Below, in pieces: positions 1 through 5,653 of a stretch of 6,679 nt of DNA. The notes below the pieces were generated by a model. That model ran no database searches. It worked only from the letters and a program-made list of their open reading frames with translations, and was not told where the DNA came from. A program made the position numbers and the translations under genes. Position 1 is the first letter of the stretch. Every line of letters starts with the position of its first letter. This DNA comes from an uncultured Synergistales bacterium (GTDB lineage: Bacteria; Synergistota; Synergistia; Synergistales; Aminobacteriaceae), in the NCBI GenBank assembly GCA_937957815.1, contig CALFXN010000587.1, positions 1 through 6,679 on the forward strand, read 5' to 3'.

Positions 1-1
1 C

Positions 2-796
2 TCGGTCGGCCGGGGTTCGACGAACCGGCCGCGGCTGATCCACCTCGTCTATCGCCCCGACGCGGAGCCCAGGCGACGCATCGCACTCGTCGGAAAAACC
101 GTGACATTCGACAGCGGCGGCCTCTGCATCAAGACGCGCGACGGCATCAAGACCATGAAAACCGACAAGACCGGCGGCTGCAACGTCCTCGCGATCATGC
201 GCGCTCTCGGGACGCTCCGGCCGGATGTCGAGGTCCACGGAATCCTCGGCGCCGTCGAGAACATGCCCGACGGCGACTCCTACCGCCCCGACGACATCAT
301 CAGGACGATGAACGGGAAGACCATCGAGATCCTGAACACCGACGCCGAGGGGCGCGTGACGCTCGCCGACGTCCTCACCTATGCGAGCCGCGTCCGTCCG
401 GACGCGCTCGTCGATATGGCGACGCTGACCGGCGCCGCCGTGACTGCGCTCGGAAATTACACGGCCGCGCTCGTCTCCGACCACGACGGCCTGAGCGCCG
501 ACCTTCTCGCCGCCGCGGAACGCGCGGGGGAACGCTTCCACCGCTTCACGATGGACGACGATAAGCTCCGGGAGAAGATCACGTCCCAGAACGCCGATTT
601 CACGAACTCCGGCGGTCCCGGCGGCGGCGTCATTACGGCCGGGATGCTTCTGCGGGAGTTCGTGGATCCCGGGATTCCCTGGGCGCATCTGGATATCGCC
701 GCGGTCGCGCATTACGACAAGGAGTTCGACTGCTACGGCACGGGCGGATCGGCCTTCGCGCTCCGGACCTGTCTCGAGTACGTTCTCTCCGTGTGA
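2..796 (+). CDS. pepA: Leucyl aminopeptidase (M17 family), 3' part
   Basis: This is the C-terminal 264 residues of a cytosolic M17 leucyl aminopeptidase, a two-metal enzyme that removes N-terminal residues from peptides. The reading frame is open to the left edge, so the start codon and the N-terminal domain lie outside the window; family members are usually about 480-500 residues. All metal and catalytic positions of the family are visible. Lys32 and Asp37 lie in GKTVTFDSGG, Lys44 and Asp55 in MKTDKTGG, and the NTDAEGR motif supplies the Asp, Glu and catalytic Arg. The spacing between these positions matches bovine LAP (K250, D255, K262, D273). The C-terminal PWAHLDIA motif is also typical. 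The usual small residues after the MKxD motif are KTGG here, a minor variation. The gene converges on the binding-protein gene on the other strand. Neighbouring genes for peptide uptake and D-peptide cleavage fit a role in peptide catabolism. The family call is firm; substrate preference is not visible. Confidence 0.95.
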   Translation, partial: SVGRGSTNRPRLIHLVYRPDAEPRRRIALVGKTVTFDSGGLCIKTRDGIKTMKTDKTGGCNVLAIMRALGTLRPDVEVHGILGAVENMPDGDSYRPDDIIRTMNGKTIEILNTDAEGRVTLADVLTYASRVRPDALVDMATLTGAAVTALGNYTAALVSDHDGLSADLLAAAERAGERFHRFTMDDDKLREKITSQNADFTNSGGPGGGVITAGMLLREFVDPGIPWAHLDIAAVAHYDKEFDCYGTGGSAFALRTCLEYVLSV

Positions 797-809
797 CGCG
801 GCGCCGCCG

Positions 810-842
810 AAAAAAAGCGCCGCCCCGGAATCGGGGCGGCGC
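810..842 (-). terminator. Intrinsic terminator of the solute-binding protein gene
   Basis: Positions 817-827 and 832-842 form a perfect 11-bp G+C-rich stem with a 4-nt loop. On the minus strand the stem is followed at once by seven T residues (816-810), the classic intrinsic terminator layout. It starts 20 nt after the minus-strand stop codon. On the plus strand the hairpin has no T-run after it, so it is not an obvious terminator for the aminopeptidase transcript, although the same stem could slow it. A second plus-strand copy of the left arm (800-808) can pair with 835-843 instead. Confidence 0.9.
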
Positions 843-861
843 CCTGTGCATTGATAATCGC

Positions 862-2481
862 CTACTTCGAGAGAGAGATCTCGCTCAGATCGGTCATATA
901 CGCGCCGAGGAACGGAAGCTGAATGTTCCGGACCTCGGGACGGGCCACGAGGCTCGTTGTCTGGTAGTACAGGAAGAGCCACACGGCGTCGTCGACGATC
1001 TGCTGCTCGGCCTTCTTGTACATCTCGACGCGCTTCGCGGGGTCGGGTTCCTTCCGGGCGTCGCGGAGAAGGGTATCGACCATGTCGTTCTTGTAGCGGC
1101 AGTAGTTGCCCTTCGCGCCGAAGTTGTCGGAACAGAAGAGCGTGTAGAGGAAGTTGTCGGGGTCGTTGTAGTCCCCCGCCCAGCCCGCGCGGAAGAACTC
1201 GTAGTCGCCGCGCCGGACGGCGTCGTAGTGCGCACCGACTTCAGTGGACGCGAGGTTCACGGTGATGTTGAACTGGGAGAGTTGCGCCTGGACGGCCTCG
1301 GCGATCGCCTTGTGCCGCGGCGTGCTGTTGTAGTGGAGCGTGATCTCGAGACCCTTTTCGTACCCGGCTTCCTTCAGGAGCTGCTTCGCCTTCTCTGGGT
1401 TGTACTCGTATCCGCGGAGTTTGGGATCGTACGACGACATCCCCGGGGGCAGAACCCCCATCGCGGGCATGTAGCGTCCGTTGAGGAGCATCTCGCTGAT
1501 CGCCCTGCGGTCGACGGCGTAGTTGATCGCCTGCCGGAGCTTGAGATTGTCCTTGAACGGCTCGCGGATCTGGCTGAGGCCGTAGTAGTAGTTCTGAAGC
1601 GCGGGACGTTCCTGGTAGCCCTTGCCGAATTCCTTCTTGGCGTCCGCGTAGTATTCGTCGGTCACTTCCTCGAGGACGTGAAGATTTCCCTTCTTGAGCT
1701 CCATGTAGGCCACGCCGTAATCTGGCATGACGACGAGATCGACTCCGTCGAGATAGGGCAGCTGCGCGCCCGAGGCGTCCTTGCGCCAGTAGTCGGGATT
1801 CTTCCTGAACGACACGTAGTTATCCTGCTTCCACTCATGGAAGGCGAACGCGCCCGTTCCGACCGGCGCGAAGTTGAAATCCTTCCCGAGTTTCTCGGCG
1901 TCTTCCTTCGGCACGACGCCGAACGACGTGTACGTCAGCGCGGCGAGGAACGGCGCGTAGGACATGTCGAGCGTGAAGCGCACCGTGTGCGGGTCGAGGA
2001 CCTCGATCCCGGCCCACGTGTCGGTCTTGCCGTCGAAGAGATCCTTGTACCCCTTGATCGCGGAGATGAACATGACGCGCGAGGACTTCATCTTCACGAG
2101 GCGTTCGAGGCTGTACTTCACGTCGCCGGCGGTCATCTCGCGCCCGCCGTTCAGCGTCGGACTCCCCTTGACCGTCTTGTGGAAACGGACTCCCGTACGG
2201 AGATGGAAGGTCCAGACCGTCGAGTCCGCGTTGACCTCCCACTTCTCGGCGAGATGCGGGACGATCTTCCCGTCCGCATCGTTCCTGACGAGCGTTTCGA
2301 GGTAGAGATTCGTGCCCCGCGCCGACGTCGTGATGTTCGACGTGACGGGATCGAGAGCCGGAGGGTTGTTCTGCAAGTGCCACTTGAGAATGCCGCCGCG
2401 GGATACGTCCGCATACGCCGCCTGACCGGCGGCGGCGATGATGCACAGAACGCAGAGCAGAAGCCATGTGCGTTTTTTCAT
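862..2481 (-). CDS. Peptide-type ABC transporter substrate-binding protein (family 5)
   Basis: This encodes a 539-residue secreted solute-binding protein of the SBP_bac_5 (DppA/OppA/NikA) family, which captures peptides or similar ligands outside the inner membrane and delivers them to an ABC importer. A Sec signal peptide is clear: MKKRTW, a hydrophobic core to about residue 20, and an AYA cleavage site near residue 24. No lipobox is seen, so it is probably soluble in the periplasm. Family landmarks follow in order: PALDPVTSN near 40-49, WEVNADSTVWTFHLR (81-95), MTAGDVKYSLERL (116-128), PVGTGAF (206-212), LRQAINYAVDRRAI (about 315-328) and GWAGDYNDPDNF (about 433-444). I place the start at the second ATG, 9 nt after AAGGAGG; the ATG three codons upstream abuts the Shine-Dalgarno. 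The gene stands alone on its strand, with a promoter in front and a terminator behind. Permease and ATPase genes are not here. It is divergent to a D-aminopeptidase gene, which suggests a peptide ligand, but ligand identity is inference. Confidence 0.93.
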   Translation of the reverse strand: MKKRTWLLLCVLCIIAAAGQAAYADVSRGGILKWHLQNNPPALDPVTSNITTSARGTNLYLETLVRNDADGKIVPHLAEKWEVNADSTVWTFHLRTGVRFHKTVKGSPTLNGGREMTAGDVKYSLERLVKMKSSRVMFISAIKGYKDLFDGKTDTWAGIEVLDPHTVRFTLDMSYAPFLAALTYTSFGVVPKEDAEKLGKDFNFAPVGTGAFAFHEWKQDNYVSFRKNPDYWRKDASGAQLPYLDGVDLVVMPDYGVAYMELKKGNLHVLEEVTDEYYADAKKEFGKGYQERPALQNYYYGLSQIREPFKDNLKLRQAINYAVDRRAISEMLLNGRYMPAMGVLPPGMSSYDPKLRGYEYNPEKAKQLLKEAGYEKGLEITLHYNSTPRHKAIAEAVQAQLSQFNITVNLASTEVGAHYDAVRRGDYEFFRAGWAGDYNDPDNFLYTLFCSDNFGAKGNYCRYKNDMVDTLLRDARKEPDPAKRVEMYKKAEQQIVDDAVWLFLYYQTTSLVARPEVRNIQLPFLGAYMTDLSEISLSK

Positions 2482-2490
2482 GGTACCCAT

Positions 2491-2497
2491 CCTCCTT
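2491..2497 (-). promoter_or_regulatory. Shine-Dalgarno deciding the binding-protein start
   Basis: On the minus strand AAGGAGG lies at 2497-2491. An ATG at 2490-2488 follows with zero spacing, whereas the in-frame ATG at 2481-2479 is 9 nt away, close to the optimum. The second ATG also gives a textbook signal peptide beginning MKKR. The longer reading would add only Met-Gly-Thr. Confidence 0.85.
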
Positions 2498-2611
2498 GCC
2501 GTAATAGTGTCTTCATCCTGACATCCCGTACCGGTTGCCCGATTTTCCCTCCTGAAGATGCACCTCCCTCCGGAACGCGCTATACTTCTATTGGATCCAT
2601 TTGTTCATCCA

Positions 2612-2640
2612 TTTCTACATCCTCCGCCGGTGATTGTCAA
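2612..2640 (-). promoter_or_regulatory. Sigma70-like promoter of the binding-protein gene
   Basis: On the minus strand there is a perfect TTGACA (-35, 2640-2635), a 17-nt spacer and TAGAAA (-10, 2617-2612), four of six matches to TATAAT. Transcription would start near 2605, giving a 5' leader of about 125 nt before the start codon. The promoter lies inside the 226-nt divergent gap shared with the D-aminopeptidase gene, so a regulator bound here could affect both genes. No matching plus-strand promoter was convincing in this gap. Confidence 0.65.
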
Positions 2641-2707
2641 TGTGAAAAGGACGGTGGAGGACGCGAGGGGCGGAACGCCCGGAAAACGTTTGAAGGAGTG
2701 ATTCGCG

Positions 2708-3541
2708 ATGAAGATTTACGTCAGTGCCGATATGGAGGGCGCGACCGGCGTCGTCAGCGCGCTGCAGACGCGTTCGGACCACGCCGCGGAATACGCGTTC
2801 GGATGCAGGATGCAGCTCCACGACGTCCTGGCGGTCGTCGAGGGAGCGATCGAGGGCGGGGCGAGGGAGATCGTCGTCAACGACTCCCACGCGCGGATGA
2901 TCAATCTCGATGTCACGACCTTTCCGGAAAACGTCCGTCTCCTCTCGGGAACGCCGAAGGCCCTCGGGATGGTCGAGGGCGTCGAAGGATTCGACGGTGC
3001 GTTCTTCGTGGCGTACCACGCGATGTCGGGGACGCCGTTCGCGGTTCTCGACCATACCGTCTCGGGAGCGACGATTTTCGACGTCCGCCTCAACGGCGAA
3101 CCCGCGGGGGAAACGGCGATCAACGGCGCCGTCTGCGCATCCTGCGGCGTTCCCGTGGCGCTCGTGACCGGAGACGCCGCCGTATGCCGAGAGGCTTCGG
3201 CGCTTCTCGGCGACGGACTCGTGACGTGCTGCGTCAAGGAGGCGCGCGGCAACGCCTCGGCCGATTGTCTGCCCCCGTCGCGGACGCGAAACCTGCTCCG
3301 GGAGGCCGCCCGCGAGGCGACGCTCCGGGTAGCTTCGAAAAAGGCGCCACTTCAGAAAATCTCGACGCCGTACGTTCTCGGACTGACGTTCAAGTATTCG
3401 CGGCAGTGCGACGTCGTCTCGTACGTTCCCGGCGTGGAGCGCATCGACGGACGCACGGTGCGGATGCGCGGCTCCGACATGGTGGAAATGCGCCGCTGGA
3501 TCAACGTCGCGACGGGGCTCGCGGGGGCGGTCGCGCTCTGA
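2708..3541 (+). CDS. dppA: D-aminopeptidase, M55 family (DppA type)
   Basis: This encodes a 277-residue zinc D-aminopeptidase of family M55. The Bacillus subtilis member DppA cleaves D-Ala-containing di- and tripeptides in the cytoplasm and forms a ring-shaped decamer. The metal and catalytic residues known from that enzyme are all present: Asp8 and Glu10 in SADMEG, His61 in NDSHARM, His104 in AYHAMSGTP, His116 in LDHT and Glu135 in PAGETAING. Length is normal for the family. The start is supported by AAGGAG (2693-2698) with a 9-nt spacer and by the family's MKIYVSxDMEG opening. In B. subtilis dppA is the first gene of a dipeptide transport operon; here it faces a family 5 binding-protein gene instead, which supports a joint role in salvaging D-amino-acid (for example cell-wall) peptides. 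That shared role is inference. The symbol means the peptidase, not the E. coli dipeptide-binding protein of the same name. No terminator is visible behind it, so it may be cotranscribed with the next gene 105 nt downstream. Confidence 0.93.
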   Translation: MKIYVSADMEGATGVVSALQTRSDHAAEYAFGCRMQLHDVLAVVEGAIEGGAREIVVNDSHARMINLDVTTFPENVRLLSGTPKALGMVEGVEGFDGAFFVAYHAMSGTPFAVLDHTVSGATIFDVRLNGEPAGETAINGAVCASCGVPVALVTGDAAVCREASALLGDGLVTCCVKEARGNASADCLPPSRTRNLLREAAREATLRVASKKAPLQKISTPYVLGLTFKYSRQCDVVSYVPGVERIDGRTVRMRGSDMVEMRRWINVATGLAGAVAL

Positions 3542-3565
3542 TCCTTCGAGAAATCGTGTACAATA

Positions 3566-3645
3566 TGACGCATCGGGAGGGCGACTGACGTTCCCCTCCA
3601 TCCGGGCGGGGGTGCGTCGATAAACCGCCTGTAAGCCGGAGGCGG
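3566..3645 (+). promoter_or_regulatory. Possible structured leader masking the transporter RBS
   Basis: The gap before the transporter gene has several nested complementary segments. Positions 3567-3572 pair with 3613-3618, enclosing 3576-3581 paired with 3594-3599. Positions 3625-3630 pair with 3640-3645 around a 9-nt loop, and this last stem covers part of the GGAGG Shine-Dalgarno (3638-3642). An alternative pairing of 3605-3609 with 3625-3629 would release it. This suggests translational control. It matches no riboswitch class that I recognise, and short stems arise easily by chance in DNA this rich in G and C. Confidence 0.3.
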
Positions 3646-3646
3646 A

Positions 3647-4534
3647 ATGTACGTTCTGGGAATACTCATGAGCGCCCTGACGGCCTGTTGCTGGGCCGCG
3701 TCGCCGATCCTCCTGAAACGCGGGATGGATGGCCTTTCGTTTCTCGAGGTGAACGCGATCCGGTCGATCGGCTCTTTCGGCGTCCTGCTCACGATCACTC
3801 TCGCGACGGACCCGGCGTTCCTCGTCTGGAGCGCCCCGTCCGTCTTTTTCCTCGTGATCCTCGCGAACACGGTCTTCGGCAATATCGTCGGCGATATCCT
3901 CTACTTCGCCGCGATCCGGCATCTCGGCGTCAGCCGCGCCGTCCCGATCACGAGTTCGTATCCGCTCATCGTCACGGCCGTCTCGGCGTTTTTCTTCGGT
4001 GAGAGCGTCACGTGGAACATCATCCTCGGAACGGTCCTCGTCATCCTCGGGGTCGTTCTCCTGCGTTTCGAGGTCGCAGGGGGCGACAGGCCGGCCATGG
4101 CCGCGAGGGGCTTTCTCTGCGCGCTCGGGGCCGCGCTCGCTTGGGGCTTCACGGTGCCGCTCACGAAATACCTCCTTCTCCAGGGCATTCCGGGAATCAC
4201 GATCGCGTTCTGGAGGTCGGTCTTCCTCGTCGGATGCACGTGGATCCACTGGGGGATCGGCACGGCGCGCGCGGACCGGGGCCGGATCGCGCTCGTCTCT
4301 CCCCGCGCCGCTCTGGCGATCGTCGGGGCTGGCGCGTTCGGACTCGGGGTCGGCGTCTTCACGTTCACGAAGGCGGTCACGCTGATTCCGCTCTCCATCG
4401 TGACGCCGATCACTGGAACGAGCCCGCTTCTCACGGCGCTCTTCGGGATTTTCGTCATGCGCGAGCAGTCGACGGCCGCGCAGTGGACGGGCATCGCGCT
4501 CATCGTCGCCGCGTCGGTCGCCGTCGGCCTGTAG
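3647..4534 (+). CDS. EamA/DMT-family inner-membrane transporter
   Basis: This encodes a 295-residue integral membrane protein with about ten predicted helices (roughly 2-22, 33-53, 64-84, 86-117 region, 123-140, 154-174, 183-203, 218-240, 245-270, 277-295). It has two tandem EamA repeats, as in the drug/metabolite transporter superfamily. Each repeat ends in the family pattern of a proline-containing helix, a short acidic GE or RE turn and a glycine-rich last helix: SYPLIVTAVSAFFFGES near 104-120 and TSPLLTALFGIFVMREQ near 258-274. Members export amino acids, metabolites or drugs; the substrate cannot be read from sequence. The start has GGAGG only 4 nt upstream (3638-3642), a short spacer, but the alternative Met8 lacks a better site. 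The gene follows the D-aminopeptidase in the same direction and ends 34 nt before the trp promoter, so it precedes that unit without obviously belonging to it. No terminator is seen after its stop. Confidence 0.9.
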   Translation: MYVLGILMSALTACCWAASPILLKRGMDGLSFLEVNAIRSIGSFGVLLTITLATDPAFLVWSAPSVFFLVILANTVFGNIVGDILYFAAIRHLGVSRAVPITSSYPLIVTAVSAFFFGESVTWNIILGTVLVILGVVLLRFEVAGGDRPAMAARGFLCALGAALAWGFTVPLTKYLLLQGIPGITIAFWRSVFLVGCTWIHWGIGTARADRGRIALVSPRAALAIVGAGAFGLGVGVFTFTKAVTLIPLSIVTPITGTSPLLTALFGIFVMREQSTAAQWTGIALIVAASVAVGL

Positions 4535-4568
4535 AATCAGTCCGGCCGCACAATCGCGCCTTCACCTG

Positions 4569-4598
4569 TTGACAGATCACGTTCGTCCGTGGTATCTT
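4569..4598 (+). promoter_or_regulatory. Promoter of the trp leader-trpC-trpB unit
   Basis: A perfect TTGACA at 4569-4574 is followed by an 18-nt spacer and TATCTT at 4593-4598 (four of six matches to TATAAT). Transcription would start near 4605, about 25 nt before the leader-peptide start. No sequence resembling the E. coli TrpR operator overlaps it, so control seems to rest mainly on the leader. Confidence 0.75.
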
Positions 4599-4629
4599 CC
4601 CCCGTAATCAATCTTGGGAGGAATCGTTC

Positions 4630-4677
4630 ATGATCCGGAAACTCCTCAGTCAGAACTGGTGGTGGCGGGCCAGATAG
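4630..4677 (+). CDS. trpL: trp operon leader peptide (three tandem Trp codons)
   Basis: This is a 15-residue open reading frame, MIRKLLSQNWWWRAR, with three consecutive TGG codons at 4657-4665. It has its own Shine-Dalgarno, GGGAGG at 4616-4621, with an 8-nt spacer. It lies just downstream of the trp promoter and is followed by competing hairpins and trpC. Three Trp in 15 residues is far above chance, and the layout matches the E. coli trpL principle, in which the peptide itself has no function and ribosome stalling at the Trp codons senses charged tRNA-Trp. Its stop codon lies immediately before segment 2 of the attenuator, so a terminating ribosome would mask that segment. It is too short for ordinary gene callers. 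Confidence 0.92.
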   Translation: MIRKLLSQNWWWRAR

Positions 4678-4729
4678 CCTGCCGCCTGTGACCATAAAGC
4701 TCGCGAACCGATAGACAAGCGCGCACTTT

Positions 4730-4778
4730 ACGGCCGTGGAGGCAGGTCCCACAGGGGATCTCCTTCCACGGCCGTTTT
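4730..4778 (+). terminator. First trp leader terminator-like hairpin (3:4)
   Basis: Positions 4730-4740 pair perfectly with 4765-4775 (11 bp). The stem continues through 4741-4742 with 4763-4764 (one G-U), a C/C mismatch, and 4744-4750 with 4755-4761, closing on a 4-nt loop (4751-4754). Only four T residues (4775-4778, the first inside the stem) follow before CG. As a terminator it is therefore weaker than the next hairpin and may act partly as a switch element. Confidence 0.75.
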
Positions 4779-4787
4779 CGTACCCGA

Positions 4788-4837
4788 AGCGAGAGGGGGG
4801 AAAGGCCGGAAGGTCTTTCTCCCCTCTCGCTGTTTTT
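4788..4837 (+). terminator. Second trp leader terminator, directly before trpC
   Basis: Positions 4788-4807 pair with 4812-4831 in a stem of 20 bp, including two G-U pairs, capped by a GGAA tetraloop (GNRA type). G and five T residues (4833-4837) follow. This is a strong intrinsic terminator lying 23 nt upstream of trpC, after the leader peptide rather than behind a structural gene. It must be bypassed for trpC to be expressed from the leader promoter, so it is most likely the main attenuator stop. Confidence 0.88.
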
Positions 4838-4860
4838 ATGTCGCACGAAGGGAGAACGTC

Positions 4861-5619
4861 ATGATACTCGAGCGGATTCTGAAGAAGAAGTTCGAAGAAG
4901 CTGCGGAGCTCGTGAAACCGGGCGGACGAATGTCTTCGGCACTGAAGCGCGATGGACTTTCCGTCATCGGCGAGATCAAGCGGGCGTCTCCGAGCAGGGG
5001 CGTCATCAACGGGGCGGTGGATCCGCCGGAGCAATTGTCGTTCTATGAGCGTGGAGGCGCGGACGCGGTGTCGGTTCTCACGGACGCCTCGTTCTTCGGG
5101 GGAAGCGCGAACGACTTGCGCTCCCTCAGGACGCTGACGAAGCTTCCGCTTCTCCGGAAGGATTTCATCGTTTCGGAACTTCAGGTCTACGAGAGCCTCT
5201 TCCTCGGCGCGGACGCGATTCTGCTCATCGTCGCCGCGCTCGGGAAGACTCGCGTCGAGGAGCTTCTGGCTCTGACGCACTCGCTGGGAATGGAGGCCAT
5301 CGTCGAAGTCCATACGGAAGGAGAACTTCTCGATGTCCTCGACACGGACGCGACGATCGTCGGCATCAACAATCGCAACCTGGACGACTTCACGGTGGAT
5401 CTCCGGACCACGGAACGTCTCATGGCGGTCCTCGAACGGCGCGAGGGACGGGAATCTCGCATCGTCGTCTCCGAAAGCGGCGTTCGGAACGACCGCGACG
5501 CGGCCTTCCTCGCAGGGACCGGAGCGGATGCCATTCTCGTCGGCGAGGCGCTCATGCGCGCCGGTGACCCGGCCGCGATGATCCGCTCGTTCAGGAAAAT
5601 CTCCGTACGCGCGGCGTGA
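4861..5619 (+). CDS. trpC: Indole-3-glycerol phosphate synthase
   Basis: This 252-residue cytoplasmic TIM-barrel enzyme closes the indole ring, converting the carboxyphenylamino-deoxyribulose phosphate made by TrpF to indole-3-glycerol phosphate, CO2 and water. The characteristic motifs appear in order, with residues equivalent to the known active site: Glu38 and Lys40 in [23 protein letters not shown] (71-82), Lys100 in LLRKDF, Glu149 in VEVHTE, Asn170 in GINNRNL, and Glu205-Ser206 in VSESGV. The phosphate-binding [12 protein letters not shown] follows at 221-232. Length is normal for a monofunctional enzyme; there is no fused TrpF domain. The start has GGGAG (4850-4854) with a 6-nt spacer. 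It is the first structural gene after the trp attenuator, so it is expected to respond to charged tRNA-Trp. trpB follows after 34 nt. trpE, trpG, trpD and trpF, usually adjacent, are absent from this window. Confidence 0.96.
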   Translation: MILERILKKKFEEAAELVKPGGRMSSALKRDGLSVIGEIKRASPSRGVINGAVDPPEQLSFYERGGADAVSVLTDASFFGGSANDLRSLRTLTKLPLLRKDFIVSELQVYESLFLGADAILLIVAALGKTRVEELLALTHSLGMEAIVEVHTEGELLDVLDTDATIVGINNRNLDDFTVDLRTTERLMAVLERREGRESRIVVSESGVRNDRDAAFLAGTGADAILVGEALMRAGDPAAMIRSFRKISVRAA

Positions 5620-5653
5620 CGCGCCGGACACATTCGGAAAGGAGAGAACGTTC

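Larger units (their letters stand above)
4605..4860 (+). ncRNA. trp attenuator leader RNA
   Basis: This roughly 255-nt leader precedes trpC and has the parts of a ribosome-mediated attenuator. Segment 1 (4664-4668, running out of the Trp codons) pairs with segment 2 (4682-4686). Segment 2 can instead pair with segment 3: 4678-4683 with 4741-4746 and 4685-4686 with 4738-4739, with one G/A mismatch. This antiterminator would enclose a small hairpin (4695-4699 and 4702-4705 with 4720-4723 and 4726-4730). Segment 3 otherwise belongs to the first terminator-like hairpin (4730-4775). A ribosome stalled on the Trp codons would cover segment 1 and free segment 2 to pair with 3. A ribosome at the leader stop would cover segment 2 and allow hairpin formation. 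Pairings were found by eye, without energies. The 2:3 pairing overlaps only the upper part of the first hairpin, so the switch strength is unproven. Confidence 0.8.

Noticed and set aside
2581..2586. TATACT as a plus-strand -10 box for the D-aminopeptidase gene
   Set aside because: The hexamer is good (five of six) but the sequence 17 nt upstream (near 2558) does not resemble a -35. Without it the call is too weak to list.
3559..3564. TACAAT as a -10 box for the transporter gene
   Set aside because: No acceptable -35 lies 16-19 nt upstream and the TG is not correctly placed for an extended -10. Cotranscription with the upstream gene is equally possible.
793..3588. A 931-codon open frame on the plus strand through the binding-protein and D-aminopeptidase region
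   Set aside because: It is antisense to the binding-protein gene and out of frame with the D-aminopeptidase gene, has Arg/Val/Glu-rich low-complexity composition and no family motifs. Long shadow frames are common in GC-rich DNA.
3565..3588. Seven-codon frame (MTHREGD) between the D-aminopeptidase and transporter genes
   Set aside because: There is no ribosome binding site and no codon run of regulatory interest, so nothing separates it from chance.
2615..4249. A 544-codon open frame on the minus strand
   Set aside because: It is antisense to the clear D-aminopeptidase and transporter genes, with Arg/Asp/Glu-rich composition and no motif; a shadow frame.
4838..4864. Eight-codon reading frame overlapping the trpC start by ATGA
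   Set aside because: It has no Shine-Dalgarno, since its upstream sequence is the T-run and arm of the terminator. The ATGA overlap looks accidental.
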